A stretch of 64,000 nucleotides of DNA from Mycobacterium neglectum. Its GTDB lineage: Bacteria > Actinomycetota > Actinomycetes > Mycobacteriales > Mycobacteriaceae. Below are positions 28,994 through 38,937 of the stretch, in pieces. The position numbers and the translations under genes were made by a program. The stretch lies in the NCBI RefSeq assembly GCF_002591975.1, contig NZ_NVQE01000001.1, forward strand, positions 248,001 to 312,000, in the 5' to 3' direction. The notes beneath the pieces are model-generated. The model was given only the letters and a program-made list of their open reading frames with translations. It was not told the DNA's origin and made no database searches. How positions within the stretch are numbered: the stretch's first letter is position 1; each line of letters opens with the position of its first letter.

Positions 28994-29317
28994 TCACGCG
29001 GTGGGTGAGGGAACGCGCATGCCAAGCAGTCGCGAGCTCAACGACTTGCCGTGACTGTCAAGCGCCAGCGATGTGGTCACCCCACCATCGAGCGCCTCCG
29101 TGCACACGAACTGTAGACCGCAGATCAAAGGAACTTCGTACCGGACGACGTCGCCGGTGATGTAGTCGGCCAGGTGTTTTCTCACCTGGTCGGCGGTGAC
29201 ATGCTTCGTGATCCATTGGTAGTGCCGGTCATCGAGCGGGAAGACCGACAGGATCGCAGTATTGCCCTTGTCTCCAGCGCGGGCGTGCGCAATTTCACGC
29301 AGGGGGACGCTGGTCAC
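28994..29317 (-). CDS. AtuA-related C-terminal (ferredoxin-fold) protein
   Basis: The 107-residue protein has IAHARAGDKGNTAILSVFPL, the segment found at the C-terminus of AtuA-like proteins, and LICGLQFVCTEALDGGVTTSLALDSHGKSL in two parts. Here it is a separate gene overlapping the AtuA-like gene by ATGA, so the two subunits are likely made together. It is part of the CitMHS operon. Confidence 0.82.
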   Translation of the reverse strand: MTSVPLREIAHARAGDKGNTAILSVFPLDDRHYQWITKHVTADQVRKHLADYITGDVVRYEVPLICGLQFVCTEALDGGVTTSLALDSHGKSLSSRLLGMRVPSPTA

Positions 29318-30633
29318 GTCGTCTCCATCAGCTCGATCTTGGGCGTCACGGCGTCACGGTGGATGAACGTCGACAGGATTCCGGTCACCTCGGTGACGTT
29401 CGTCCGGACACCACCGCCGCCGGCGGGGCCATTGAGGTACAGCGATTCGACTTCCCGGATGACATGGTGAGCGTGACCCGAGTCCGCGGACATTGCGGCA
29501 ACTCGCAACCGGCACTCGCCATCAGCCACGGAATTCGGGGTATCGAGGGTGCCGATGAGGTCGATACGAGGATCGATGCCGCGGCGTCGAATCCGCTCGG
29601 CGGCAACCTCGCCGGCAAGTCGCGCTCGATCAACGCAGCCCGGTCCGGCATAGCTGATCTCCGCTTCGCCGCGAAAGCCGGCGCGATAGCCGACACTGAC
29701 CTTCAGCTCATCGGGCCGACGCCTGCCTACTGCGCCCCGGACGTCAACCCGATCCACGCCCACCTCGCGCAATGTCACACCGTAAACGTCGAGCGTGACA
29801 TCAGGAGTTTTGTACGCCCCCGGATCACCGAGTTCATAGAGCAACTGCTCGCGCACCGTTCGGCGATCGATCAAACCCCCTGTGCCATCGAGCTTTCCAA
29901 TGCTGAAAGTTCCGTCGTGAGAGATGTCAGCGAAAGGTAAACCGATATCGGCCAATCCGGGAACGACTTTGTATCCGGGATCTGCGAAATATCCACCGCT
30001 GACTTGTGTGCCGCACTCCAGCAGGTGGCCTGCAAGTGTCGCAGCGGCCATCATCGCCTCGTCGTCGACGTCCCATCCGAATCGGTCGACGAGCGCGGCA
30101 ACGAACAGGGATGGGTCGGCCACCCTGCCGGTGATGACGACATCAGCGCCGGCCTGCAGACCTGGAATCAAACTGTCCGCACCCAGATACGCGTTCGCGG
30201 AGACGATTTCACCATGGGAGGACAGAGGTTTGCCATCCTCGAGGGCATGCGCCTCCTGATCGATGAGGTGCAGCACGTCGTCCCCAGTGACCACCGCAAC
30301 ACGACACTGCAATCCGTTTTCCTGGGCGATGCGGACAGCCAGCTGGCCCGCCGCTATCGGGTTCGCGGCCCCGAGATTGCTCAGGATTCGCACCCGTCGC
30401 GGAATCGCCTCTGGAAGGAGCGCTCGTAAGCGTGCTTCGGCGTGCAAGTCGTAACCGCGCGACGGGTCGGCTCGTCTGCGGGCATGCGCGAGCGCTATCG
30501 TGCGCTCGGCAAGGCATTCGAGGACAAGGTCATCGAGCGCGCCATGGCGTACCAGTTCGACCGCTGAATCTATGCGGTCACCGGCAAATCCCGCGCCGCA
30601 ACCGATGCGGACCGTGTCGGTCACCGAAGTCAT
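29314..30633 (-). CDS. AtuA-like acyclic terpene/organic-acid utilisation protein (DUF1446)
   Basis: The 439-residue protein has the DUF1446 N-terminus VRIGCGAGFAGDRIDSAVELV, LVLECLAERTIALA, ILSNLGAANP and VITGRVADPSLFVAAL. The family is linked to terpenoid and short-chain organic-acid catabolism, and its exact chemistry is not fixed. It starts 11 bp after the transporter stop. Start MTSVTDTVRIGCG at 30633 is preferred over the longer frame to 30711, which would run into the transporter gene. Confidence 0.83.
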   Translation of the reverse strand: MTSVTDTVRIGCGAGFAGDRIDSAVELVRHGALDDLVLECLAERTIALAHARRRADPSRGYDLHAEARLRALLPEAIPRRVRILSNLGAANPIAAGQLAVRIAQENGLQCRVAVVTGDDVLHLIDQEAHALEDGKPLSSHGEIVSANAYLGADSLIPGLQAGADVVITGRVADPSLFVAALVDRFGWDVDDEAMMAAATLAGHLLECGTQVSGGYFADPGYKVVPGLADIGLPFADISHDGTFSIGKLDGTGGLIDRRTVREQLLYELGDPGAYKTPDVTLDVYGVTLREVGVDRVDVRGAVGRRRPDELKVSVGYRAGFRGEAEISYAGPGCVDRARLAGEVAAERIRRRGIDPRIDLIGTLDTPNSVADGECRLRVAAMSADSGHAHHVIREVESLYLNGPAGGGGVRTNVTEVTGILSTFIHRDAVTPKIELMETT

Positions 30634-30644
30634 CGTCCAGTCGC

Positions 30645-31991
30645 TTAGAGGCTCAGTGCGCCAGTGGCCAAAGCCACCGCGGTCATGACGAGCGTCGTCC
30701 CGAAAGCCCACAGGAAAATGTGGCGTTGGTGCTTTCCGAGCTCGACCTGAGCCATTCCGACCAGGATGAAAGTCGAGGCAGTCAGTGGGCTGAGCGGAAA
30801 GCCCGTCGTCATCTGTCCGAGAATCGCCGCACGACCTATCTCCGCCGGATCACCTCCGAAGGACGCCGCGGTTTCTGCCAGGACGGGTAGCACTCCGAAG
30901 TAGAACGCGTCCGGCGTGAAGACCAGACTCAGCGGCATCGCAAGAACCGCGGTGATCACCGGCAGCAAGCCACCCGCGCCGTCAGGCACGACACCGACCA
31001 ACGCCTCGGCCATCGCCTTGATCATTCCGGTTCCGGAGAGGATGCCAGTGAGCACGCCCGCCGCGAAGATCATGGAGACCACCAGGACGACATTTCCACC
31101 GTGCCGATCGAAGAGTTCGCGTTGCTGCTTCCAGCTGGGAATGTTGACGGCTACGGCGAGCGCGAACGCGACGACGAACGCGACCTCCAGCGGCAGGAGT
31201 TGGAAGAGCAACACCACGACTAGCGCCACCGTCAGCGCGACGTTGAAGACCTGCTTGACACGACCGATCACGCGTCGTCGTGTCGAAAGATCCTCCTGAT
31301 GAACGGTTCCCGGACCACCAACGGGCCGCGATGCCGTTGCATCCTCCGGCGCGGACTCGCTCAGCTCACAGACGCCGATCTTGGATCGCTCGCGCCGGCC
31401 GATCAGGTAAGCCGCCAGCAACACCCACGCTATGCCCCCACCCATCGCGGGCAACATAGGAATAAACAGCTCTGCGTTCGTCAGATCGAGCGACGCCATG
31501 GCACGCACGGTTGGACCGCCCCACGGGATCATGTTCATCACACCGGCCGCCAGCGCGACCACACCGGTGAGGACTATCGGCCGCATGCCGATGCGCTTGT
31601 AGATCGGCAGGAACGCCGACACCGTGATCAGGAACGTCGATGCGCCGTCACCGTCGAGTGCAACCAGAAGGGTGACAACAGCGGTACCGAGGGTGATTTT
31701 CACTGGATCGCCCCCGGCCCAGTCCACCACCCGCTTGATCACCGGATCAAAAAGCCCGAGGTCCACCATCAGGCTGAAGTAGAGGACGGCGAAGGCGATC
31801 ATCACCGCCACAGGGGCGACCGTCAGGACGCCTTCGCCGACGAACTCGCCCAACTGCGAGCCCCACCCTCCGGCGATGGCGAAGACGATGGGCACGAGAA
31901 CCAAGCAGACCAGCACGGAGGCTCGGGTCCAGAGCGTCAGGGCGAGAAAGGATCCTATGGTCAGGAACCCGAGGGTCGCGGTCATGTCCAT
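30645..31991 (-). CDS. CitMHS-family citrate/carboxylate transporter
   Basis: The 448-residue membrane protein has 11-12 hydrophobic helices. FLALTLWTRASVLVCLVLVP and the metal-citrate family segment GDGASTFLITVSAFLPIYKR are visible, as is LVFTPDAFYFGVLPVLAE. It probably imports a carboxylic acid used by the AtuA proteins downstream. It is divergent from lysR across an 87 bp region with an inverted repeat. Confidence 0.88.
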   Translation of the reverse strand: MDMTATLGFLTIGSFLALTLWTRASVLVCLVLVPIVFAIAGGWGSQLGEFVGEGVLTVAPVAVMIAFAVLYFSLMVDLGLFDPVIKRVVDWAGGDPVKITLGTAVVTLLVALDGDGASTFLITVSAFLPIYKRIGMRPIVLTGVVALAAGVMNMIPWGGPTVRAMASLDLTNAELFIPMLPAMGGGIAWVLLAAYLIGRRERSKIGVCELSESAPEDATASRPVGGPGTVHQEDLSTRRRVIGRVKQVFNVALTVALVVVLLFQLLPLEVAFVVAFALAVAVNIPSWKQQRELFDRHGGNVVLVVSMIFAAGVLTGILSGTGMIKAMAEALVGVVPDGAGGLLPVITAVLAMPLSLVFTPDAFYFGVLPVLAETAASFGGDPAEIGRAAILGQMTTGFPLSPLTASTFILVGMAQVELGKHQRHIFLWAFGTTLVMTAVALATGALSL

Positions 31992-32061
31992 CTCCTGTAA
32001 TGCCGATCACAACGCCTTTGAGTATGAGACGGCCGACTTACGCAGGTCCAACATTAATAAG

Positions 32062-32088
32062 GCATAGATTTATGAGCTATGCGCATAG
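32062..32088. promoter_or_regulatory. LysR-type box overlapping the lysR start
   Basis: GCATAG (32062-32067) and CTATGC (32077-32082) form an inverted repeat, and CTATGCGCATAG (32077-32088) is itself a perfect 12 bp palindrome that covers the lysR start codon. Such arrangements fit LysR autoregulation with divergent activation of the transporter operon. Confidence 0.5.
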
Positions 32089-33029
32089 CTTGCACGTTGG
32101 CCCAGTTGGAGGCGGTGGTCGCCATAGCGGACAGTCAGAACTTCAGCCGCGCCGCGCGGCTTCACATGGTGGCTCAGTCGTCGCTGAGCCGCACGGTCGC
32201 GCAGGTAGAGCGGATATGCGGCGTCCAACTATTTGAGCGCACGACGCGTCAGCTGAATCTGACCAGCGATGGTGAGCAGTTCATTCGGATGGCGCGCAAC
32301 ATCTTGCAGACCTACCAGAGGGAGGTCGGTGACTTCGAGGCCTATCTCTCGGGCACCAGAGGTGTGCTCCGGCTCGCTGCACTGCCTTCGCTTGCCGTGT
32401 CGCTGCTCCCGCCGATGATCACCCGTTTTCGCAAACTCTATCCGGACATCAGGGTTGAGGTCGAAGACGTCCTCGCCGATCAGATCACCGACCATATCCG
32501 CAGCGGCACAGTCGATCTGGCGGTCACCGCGGAACCGCCGGTATCCCTTCAAGCCACGATGTCGGCGGCCGCCATCCGGTTCGACACGATCGCCGTCGAC
32601 CACTTTTTTTGTGTCTTGCCCCGCGGTCATCGCCTCGAGGACCGCTCTGTTATCGATTGGGCCGACATCGGCGGCGAGGCGTTCATCGCCTTCGATGAGT
32701 CCAGCTCGGTCCGGCGCATTGTCGACGAAGCACTCATGAGTCACGGCGTCACACCTGCCCGCTTGATCAGCGCGCGCAACGTGGCATCCATCGCGGGACT
32801 CTGCGCAGCTGGACTCGGCGTCTCCTCAGCGCCCGGATTCGTCCTACCGCTGATGTCGTCGCCAGGCGTTGCCTTTCGACCTTTCGCCGGGGAACCGGTG
32901 ACACGGCGAATCGGAGTCATGCGGGGTACACGACGACGACCGTCACCGGCTGCCCGTCAGTTCTTGGAAATCATCGACCGTGCGCCCGCGGAGATCGAAC
33001 TGCCTCCCGGGGCGTACTGGCGGACGTGA
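32079..33029 (+). CDS. LysR-family regulator of the CitMHS/AtuA operon
   Basis: The 316-residue protein has the N-terminal helix-turn-helix (LAQLEAVVAIADSQNFSRAA, QSSLSRTVAQVERICGVQLFER) and the periplasmic-binding-like effector domain from about residue 90. It is divergent from the transporter operon and probably regulates it in response to the transported acid. No Shine-Dalgarno is obvious. Confidence 0.88.
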   Translation: MRIACTLAQLEAVVAIADSQNFSRAARLHMVAQSSLSRTVAQVERICGVQLFERTTRQLNLTSDGEQFIRMARNILQTYQREVGDFEAYLSGTRGVLRLAALPSLAVSLLPPMITRFRKLYPDIRVEVEDVLADQITDHIRSGTVDLAVTAEPPVSLQATMSAAAIRFDTIAVDHFFCVLPRGHRLEDRSVIDWADIGGEAFIAFDESSSVRRIVDEALMSHGVTPARLISARNVASIAGLCAAGLGVSSAPGFVLPLMSSPGVAFRPFAGEPVTRRIGVMRGTRRRPSPAARQFLEIIDRAPAEIELPPGAYWRT

Positions 33030-33052
33030 CACGGCCCCATCGCCGACGAAAA

Positions 33053-33080
33053 CGGCGCCCACCCCGAGGGGTGAGCGCCG
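33053..33080. terminator. Bidirectional hairpin between lysR and tuf
   Basis: CGGCGC/GCGCCG and CACCCC/GGGGTG arms pair over 28 bp with one internal mismatch and a GA loop. It lies between two convergent genes (lysR ends 33029, tuf ends 33099), so it can serve both. Confidence 0.75.
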
Positions 33081-33098
33081 CTTCGCGGTATTGCTAGA

Positions 33099-34289
33099 TC
33101 ACTTGTGGATCTTGGTGACCCGGCCGGCGCCGACGGTGCGGCCACCCTCACGGATCGCGAACCGCAGGCCTTCGTCCATGGCGACGGGCTGGATCAGCTT
33201 GACGGAGATGTCGGTGTTGTCACCGGGCATCACCATCTCGGTGCCCTCGGGGAGGGTCACCACGCCGGTCACGTCCGTGGTACGGAAGTAGAACTGCGGG
33301 CGGTAGTTATTGAAGAACGGCGTGTGACGGCCGCCCTCGTCCTTCGACAGGATGTAGACGCTGCCGTCGAACTCGGTGTGCGGGGTGGTCGTGCCGGGCT
33401 TGACCACGACCTGGCCGCGCTCCACGTCCTCGCGCTTGATGCCGCGGACCAGCAGACCGACGTTGTCGCCCGCCATGCCCTGATCCAGCAGCTTGCGGAA
33501 CATCTCGACACCGGTGACCGTGGTCTTGGTGACGGTCGGCTTGATACCGACGATCTCGACCTCTTCGTTGACGTTGATCACGCCACGCTCGACGCGGCCG
33601 GTGACGACGGTGCCGCGGCCGGTGATCGTGAAGACGTCCTCGACGGGCATCAGGAACGGCTTGTCGGTCTCGCGGACCGGGTCCGGGATCGACTCGTCGA
33701 CGGCGTCCATCAGGTCCTCGACGGACTTGACCCACTCCGGGTCGCCCTCGAGCGCCTTGAGCGCCGACACCTTGATGACGGGAGCATCCTCGTCGAACTC
33801 CTGGGCGGCCAGCAGTTCGCGGACCTCCATCTCGACGAGCTCGATCAGCTCTTCGTCGTCAACCATGTCGGCCTTGTTCAGCGCGACGAGGATGTAGGGC
33901 ACACCGACCTGACGCGCCAGCAGCACGTGCTCGCGGGTCTGCGGCATCGGGCCGTCGGTCGCGGCAACCACCAGAATCGCGCCGTCCATCTGGGCGGCAC
34001 CGGTGATCATGTTCTTGATGTAGTCCGCGTGGCCGGGGGCGTCGACGTGCGCGTAGTGACGCTTCTCGGTCTGGTACTCCACGTGGGAGATGTTGATCGT
34101 GATGCCGCGCTGACGCTCTTCAGGCGCATTGTCGATCTGGTCGAATGCGCGCGACTCGTTCAACTCGGGATACTTGTCGTGCAGAACCTTGGTGATTGCT
34201 GCGGTAAGCGTGGTTTTGCCGTGGTCAACGTGACCGATGGTCCCGATGTTGACGTGCGGCTTCGTCCGCTCGAACTTCGCCTTCGCCAC
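33099..34289 (-). CDS. tuf: Elongation factor Tu
   Basis: The 396-residue GTPase delivers aminoacyl-tRNA to the ribosome. Motifs: [10 protein letters not shown] (P-loop), DAPGHADY (G3), NKADMVDD (G4) and SALKALEG (G5). The start is GTG at 34289 with AGGAGG upstream ([19 protein letters not shown]); the longer frame to 34367 is spurious. It is the last gene of rpsL-rpsG-fusA-tuf. Confidence 0.98.
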   Translation of the reverse strand: MAKAKFERTKPHVNIGTIGHVDHGKTTLTAAITKVLHDKYPELNESRAFDQIDNAPEERQRGITINISHVEYQTEKRHYAHVDAPGHADYIKNMITGAAQMDGAILVVAATDGPMPQTREHVLLARQVGVPYILVALNKADMVDDEELIELVEMEVRELLAAQEFDEDAPVIKVSALKALEGDPEWVKSVEDLMDAVDESIPDPVRETDKPFLMPVEDVFTITGRGTVVTGRVERGVINVNEEVEIVGIKPTVTKTTVTGVEMFRKLLDQGMAGDNVGLLVRGIKREDVERGQVVVKPGTTTPHTEFDGSVYILSKDEGGRHTPFFNNYRPQFYFRTTDVTGVVTLPEGTEMVMPGDNTDISVKLIQPVAMDEGLRFAIREGGRTVGAGRVTKIHK

Positions 34290-34376
34290 TTCTGTGTCCT
34301 CCTGGACTTGTTGGTGCTTGTTTAGAGCAGTGTTGATCTTTGCAGTTGTGTGGTCCCGCGAAACCAACGGGTCAGA

Positions 34377-36482
34377 TTACTGACCTGTTGCCTTCGCGAT
34401 GATCTCCTTCGACACGTTCGCCGGAACTTCTGCGTACGAGTCGAAAACCATGGAGTAGTTGGCCCGGCCCTGAGTCTTCGACCGAAGGTCTCCGACGTAA
34501 CCGAACATCTCCGACAGCGGAACGTGCGCCTTGACGACGCGTGCACCGGCGCGCTCCTCCATAGCCTGGATCTGGCCACGGCGGGAGTTCAGGTCGCCGA
34601 TCACTTCACCCATGTACTCCTCGGGTGTGGTGACCTCGACGGCCATGACCGGCTCCAGGATGACCGGCTGCGCCTGTGCGGCAGCCTTTTTCAGTACCTG
34701 GGAGCCGGCGACCTTGAAGGCCATTTCCGACGAGTCGACCTCGTGGTAGGCGCCGTCGAGCAGCGTGACCTTCAAGTTCACCAGTGGGTAACCGGCCAGC
34801 ACGCCGTACTGCATGGCGTCCTGCGCACCGGCATCCACCGACGGGATGTACTCGCGGGGGATGCGGCCACCGGTGACCTTGTTCTCGAACTCATAGGTGG
34901 CACCGTCCTCGCCCGTGAACGGCTCGATGGAGATGAGCACCTTCGCGAACTGGCCCGAACCACCCGTCTGCTTCTTGTGGGTGAACTCGACCTTGTCGAC
35001 CGTGCGCTTGATGGTCTCCTTGTAGGCGACCTGGGGCTTGCCGACGTTGGCCTCGACCTTGAACTCGCGCTTCATGCGGTCCACGAGGATGTCGAGGTGC
35101 AGCTCGCCCATACCGCCGATGACGGTCTGGCCGGTCTCCTGATCCAGGTGCACCTTGAAGGTCGGGTCCTCTTCGGCGAGCTTCTGGATCGCGGTGCCCA
35201 GCTTCTCCTGGTCGCTCTTGGTCTTGGGCTCGATGGCCACCTCGATGACGGGATCGGGAAAGGTCATCGACTCCAGCACGACCTGCTGGTTCGGATCCGA
35301 CAGCGTGTCGCCGGTCGTGGTGTCTTTGAGGCCGATCACGGCGTAGATGTGACCCGCCGACGCGGTCTCCACCGGGTTCTCCTTGTTGGAGTGCATCTGG
35401 AACAGCTTGCCCAGCCGCTCCTTCTTACCCTTGGTGGCGTTGACGACCTGCGAACCGGAGTCGACCTTGCCCGAGTACACCCGGACGTAGGTCAGCTTGC
35501 CGAAGAACGGATGCGTGGCGACCTTGAAGGCCAGCGCCGAGAACGGCTCGTCGGTCGACGGCTTGCGGATGAGGATCTCTTCTTCCTTGCCCGGCGCGTG
35601 TCCGGAAACGGACTCGACATCCAGCGGCGACGGCAGATAGTCGATCACCGCATCGAGCATGGGCTGCACACCCTTGTTCTTGAACGCGCTGCCGCACAGC
35701 ACCAGGTAGGCATCGGAGTTGATGGTGAGCTTGCGCAGCGCACCCTTGATCTCCTCGACCGACAGCTCCTCGCCGCCGAAGTACTTCTCGAGTAGCGATT
35801 CGTCGGTCTCGGCGACCGCCTCGAGCAGCTTGGTGCGGTACTCGTCGGCCTTCTCAGCCAAATCGGCTGGGATGTCGATGGTCTCGTAGGTCTCACCGAG
35901 CTTCGTCTCGCCACGCCATACCTTGGCGTTCATCTCGACCAGGTCGACGATGCCCTCGAAGTCGCCCTCGGAGCCGACCGGAAGCTGAATCGGGATCACG
36001 TTGGCGCCGAGGCGCTCTTCCATCGTGCGCACGGAGAAGTAAAAGTCCGCGCCTACCTTGTCCATCTTGTTGACGAAGCAGATCCGGGGAACGTCGTACT
36101 TGTCGGCCTGGCGCCACACCTGCTCGGACTGCGGCTCGACACCCTCCTTGCCGTCGAACACGGCAACGGCACCGTCGAGCACCCGCAAGCTGCGCTCCAC
36201 CTCGACGGTGAAGTCGACGTGCCCGGGGGTGTCGATGATGTTGATCTGGTTGTCGTTCCAGAAGCAGGTGGTAGCGGCGGAGGTGATGGTGATCCCCCGC
36301 TCCTGCTCCTGCTCCATCCAGTCCATGGTGGCGGCGCCGTCGTGCACCTCACCGATCTTGTAGCTGATACCGGTGTAGTAGAGGATGCGCTCGGTCGTCG
36401 TCGTCTTACCGGCATCGATGTGCGCCATGATGCCGATGTTGCGGACCTTGGTCAGGTCGGTCAGCACGTCCTTCTGTGCCAC
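34377..36482 (-). CDS. fusA: Elongation factor G
   Basis: The 701-residue translocase GTPase has [42 protein letters not shown] and [10 protein letters not shown] in the G domain, then domains II-V with the conserved [18 protein letters not shown] and [18 protein letters not shown] near the C-terminus. The 76 bp gap to rpsG and 87 bp gap to tuf are normal for the str operon. Confidence 0.98.
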   Translation of the reverse strand: MAQKDVLTDLTKVRNIGIMAHIDAGKTTTTERILYYTGISYKIGEVHDGAATMDWMEQEQERGITITSAATTCFWNDNQINIIDTPGHVDFTVEVERSLRVLDGAVAVFDGKEGVEPQSEQVWRQADKYDVPRICFVNKMDKVGADFYFSVRTMEERLGANVIPIQLPVGSEGDFEGIVDLVEMNAKVWRGETKLGETYETIDIPADLAEKADEYRTKLLEAVAETDESLLEKYFGGEELSVEEIKGALRKLTINSDAYLVLCGSAFKNKGVQPMLDAVIDYLPSPLDVESVSGHAPGKEEEILIRKPSTDEPFSALAFKVATHPFFGKLTYVRVYSGKVDSGSQVVNATKGKKERLGKLFQMHSNKENPVETASAGHIYAVIGLKDTTTGDTLSDPNQQVVLESMTFPDPVIEVAIEPKTKSDQEKLGTAIQKLAEEDPTFKVHLDQETGQTVIGGMGELHLDILVDRMKREFKVEANVGKPQVAYKETIKRTVDKVEFTHKKQTGGSGQFAKVLISIEPFTGEDGATYEFENKVTGGRIPREYIPSVDAGAQDAMQYGVLAGYPLVNLKVTLLDGAYHEVDSSEMAFKVAGSQVLKKAAAQAQPVILEPVMAVEVTTPEEYMGEVIGDLNSRRGQIQAMEERAGARVVKAHVPLSEMFGYVGDLRSKTQGRANYSMVFDSYAEVPANVSKEIIAKATGQ

Positions 36483-36558
36483 AGAAGTCTTCTCTCTCGC
36501 TTGATAGTGTTTTCAGCCTTGACTCGCCAGCACCCCGGCATTGCCGCGGGCGGCTAAG

Positions 36559-37029
36559 TCACCAGCGGTAGTGCGCGAAGGCGCGGTTCGCCTCGGCCAT
36601 CTTGTGGACGTCTTCGCGTCGCTTCACTGCGGCGCCCAGACCATTGCTGGCGTCAAGAAGTTCGTTCGCCAGGCGCTCCACCATGGTCTTTTCGCGGCGC
36701 TGCTTGGAGAAGCTGACCAGCCAGCGCAGGGCGAGCGTGGTCGACCGCTCCGGACGCACCTCGACGGGCACCTGGTAGGTGGCGCCACCGACACGACGGC
36801 TGCGCACCTCGAGGGCCGGCTTGACGTTGTCCATGGCGCGCTTGAGCGTCACCACTGGGTCGGTGCCGGTCTTCTCGCGGGCCTGTTCGAGCGCACCATA
36901 AACAATGCGTTCGGCCAGCGATTTCTTCCCGTCCAACAGAACCTTGTTGACCAGCTGGGTGACCAGCTGCGACCCGTAGACCGGATCGTTGACCAACGGA
37001 CGCTTGGGTGCGGGCCCCTTGCGCGGCAT
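36559..37029 (-). CDS. rpsG: 30S ribosomal protein S7
   Basis: The 156-residue protein nucleates assembly of the 30S head domain on 16S rRNA. It has [32 protein letters not shown] and [20 protein letters not shown]. Its ATG shares the last base of the rpsL stop codon (TAATG), so translation is coupled. Confidence 0.98.
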   Translation of the reverse strand: MPRKGPAPKRPLVNDPVYGSQLVTQLVNKVLLDGKKSLAERIVYGALEQAREKTGTDPVVTLKRAMDNVKPALEVRSRRVGGATYQVPVEVRPERSTTLALRWLVSFSKQRREKTMVERLANELLDASNGLGAAVKRREDVHKMAEANRAFAHYRW

Positions 37030-37403
37030 TAGCTCTTCTCCTTCTTGGCGCCGTAGCGGCTGCGCGCTTGCTTACGGTTCTTCACACCCTGGGTGTCCAA
37101 CGAACCGCGGATGATCTTGTAGCGCACACCGGGCAGGTCCTTCACACGACCGCCGCGCACGAGCACCATCGAGTGCTCCTGCAGGTTGTGGCCCTCACCG
37201 GGGATGTAGGCGGTGACCTCAACCGCGCTCGTCAGCTTGACGCGCGCCACCTTCCGAAGTGCCGAGTTCGGCTTCTTCGGGGTGGTGGTGTACACGCGGG
37301 TGCACACGCCGCGGCGCTGCGGGCTGCCCTTGAGGGCCGCGGTCTTGACCTTGGCGATCTTGTCGCGGCGACCCTTGCGGACCAGCTGCTGAATGGTTGG
37401 CAT
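37029..37403 (-). CDS. rpsL: 30S ribosomal protein S12
   Basis: The 124-residue decoding-centre protein is seen as [33 protein letters not shown] and [19 protein letters not shown]. The residues equivalent to streptomycin-resistance sites Lys43 (TPKKPNS) and Lys88 ([11 protein letters not shown]) are both lysine, so no classical resistance change is present. It is the first gene of the str operon. Confidence 0.98.
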   Translation of the reverse strand: MPTIQQLVRKGRRDKIAKVKTAALKGSPQRRGVCTRVYTTTPKKPNSALRKVARVKLTSAVEVTAYIPGEGHNLQEHSMVLVRGGRVKDLPGVRYKIIRGSLDTQGVKNRKQARSRYGAKKEKS

Positions 37404-37727
37404 CTACCGGCTTTCTGTGTGCTTCGTTGTCTCTAGGTCGTGCTGAAAGTCTCTGTACTGCAGTTATGTCCCGTTCGCGTACCCCGCGATCGGGTGTGTC
37501 GCACGCGCCCGCCGCGAAGATTTGCCTCTAGGCTTCGTGGACACGCGAATTGGCCCGGCGTGCAGGCATGCTTGCAGACGTTTTTGGTGGTGCACGTCCG
37601 CAATGCGCCTTATCTGCCAGGCACGATCGTCCACGATACCAGGGTGACGCGTGGCGACCAAACCCGTCGGCGAACGGCTAGCCGCAGGTCAGACGCCTAG
37701 CTCGACCCTTACTCTTCGCGCAAGCGC
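37404..37727. other. rpsL upstream region, 324 bp without a gene
   Basis: This stretch separates rpsL from the tetR-type gene at 37728 and must hold the str-operon promoter and leader. An imperfect palindrome TGCAGGCATGCTTGCA is at 37561-37576. I cannot place a confident -35/-10 pair, and see no open frame with convincing coding character. Confidence 0.5.
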
Positions 37728-38318
37728 TCATCGGCGTTCCATTCCGGCCGCCAGCCGCGTCATCATGTCGGTGAACACCGCGTCGGTCTCGATCCCGTGC
37801 ATCGCGCCGGTCATCTCCAGCAGCACGAATCCATGCATCGCCGACCAGAACTCCAGCGCTGCGTAGAACGCGTTCTCGCCTTCGAGTCCATAGGACGCCA
37901 GGACGTCGATCACCGGGGCCGCCGTCCGACGGGTGGCCTCGGTGAACTCGGGATCGTCCCCCCCGAGGGGCATCCGGGTGAAGGCGGAGTATCGGCCCGG
38001 ATGGTGGTGGGCGTAGCTGCGGTACGCGGCGGCCATGGCCAACACCGCATCGTCGCGGGTACGGCCCTGACCCACGTTGTTGAGCATGTCGATGATGTCG
38101 CCGACCACCCGCATTCGCACGGTGCGCCGCAAGTCCTCGAGGCTGAGCACGTGGTTGTACAGCGACGGGCCTTTGGTGCCGAGCTGGGTCGCGAGCGCAT
38201 TGATCGTGAGCGCGTCCCATCCCTCGCGGTCCAAAAATGTCAGCGCCGCGTTGACGATCGAGTCGCGGCTGAGCCGCGCGGGACGCCGGCCCTGCGTGCT
38301 CGACGGCTGAGCTGCCAT
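37728..38318 (-). CDS. TetR-family regulator (Rv0681-like)
   Basis: The 196-residue protein has the helix-turn-helix SRDSIVNAALTFLDREGWDAL...LATQLGTKGPSLYNHV and a tetracycline-repressor-type C-terminal domain (FTDMMTRLAAGMERR end). It starts at the ATG at 38318 with AGAGGGGGA upstream. In M. tuberculosis the same place next to rpsL is held by Rv0681. The likely operator is 38364-38382. Confidence 0.88.
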   Translation of the reverse strand: MAAQPSSTQGRRPARLSRDSIVNAALTFLDREGWDALTINALATQLGTKGPSLYNHVLSLEDLRRTVRMRVVGDIIDMLNNVGQGRTRDDAVLAMAAAYRSYAHHHPGRYSAFTRMPLGGDDPEFTEATRRTAAPVIDVLASYGLEGENAFYAALEFWSAMHGFVLLEMTGAMHGIETDAVFTDMMTRLAAGMERR

Positions 38319-38363
38319 ATAGAGCGTCCCCCTCTCCGGGATCCCGCGGAATCGGGCCACGCC

Positions 38364-38382
38364 AAACTAACACCTCTAGTTT
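38364..38382. promoter_or_regulatory. Putative TetR operator
   Basis: AAACTA-ACACCTC-TAGTTT gives 6 bp perfect arms, 46 bp upstream of the tetR start and 18 bp from the DUF3558 gene stop. The position suggests autoregulation of the TetR gene. Confidence 0.5.
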
Positions 38383-38400
38383 TACCTGGTCAGATCTCTC

Positions 38401-38937
38401 TCAGTTGACGCGGTCCTGACTGAGTTGGGCGAGTTGCTCGGTGACGGCGCACAGATCGGGCAGCGTCGCGGGGTTCAGCGTCTGGATCGACCAGGTGATG
38501 ACGTCCCCGCCCTTGGCGACGTAAATACTGCAGGCGTTGCCGTCGTAGGCCTTGAAACCTTTGTTGCCGTCCAGCGACAGTTCGGTCAGCGTGCGTCCGG
38601 CGCTCTGTTCGAGCGACCGCTCGGTGTCCATATCGCTGCCGCGATACCACCACGTCGATATCCCCATCCCGGCGCCGACACTGCCGAATTGGGAGTTCTC
38701 CTGCCAGAAGCATCCGGCATCGCTGACGACGGCCCTGGTGAACTTCGCCGGCCCGGTCGCCGCGGCGATGTCCGCGTCAGTGATGCCGTTGCAATCCCCG
38801 CTGCGGAACCCCGCGCCCGCCGTTGCCGCTGCCGGGGTCGACGGCGCCGCACCATCCCCCGAGGGCCCGCAGCCGCCGAGGACGGCCGACACCGCGACCG
38901 ATGCCACCAACCACGACACCGTCTTTCGCGCATTCAT
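38401..38937 (-). CDS. DUF3558 lipoprotein B
   Basis: The 178-residue protein starts with MNARKTVSWLVASVAVSAVLGGC, a lipobox at Leu-Gly-Gly-Cys. The mature part has a single DUF3558-like domain with cysteines (SGDCNGITDADI, SDAGCFWQENSQFGSVG, ACSIYVAKG, LCAVTEQL) that could form disulfides. The ATG shares a base with the upstream lipoprotein's stop (TGATG). These mycobacterial surface proteins have no assigned function. Confidence 0.8.
   Translation of the reverse strand: MNARKTVSWLVASVAVSAVLGGCGPSGDGAAPSTPAAATAGAGFRSGDCNGITDADIAAATGPAKFTRAVVSDAGCFWQENSQFGSVGAGMGISTWWYRGSDMDTERSLEQSAGRTLTELSLDGNKGFKAYDGNACSIYVAKGGDVITWSIQTLNPATLPDLCAVTEQLAQLSQDRVN

Noticed and set aside
34325..34367. Start of tuf at 34367
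   Set aside because: The GTG at 34289 has a strong AGGAGG site and gives the standard EF-Tu N-terminus.
37440..37700. Frames upstream of rpsL
   Set aside because: Arg/Pro-rich with no motif, and the position fits the str-operon promoter region.
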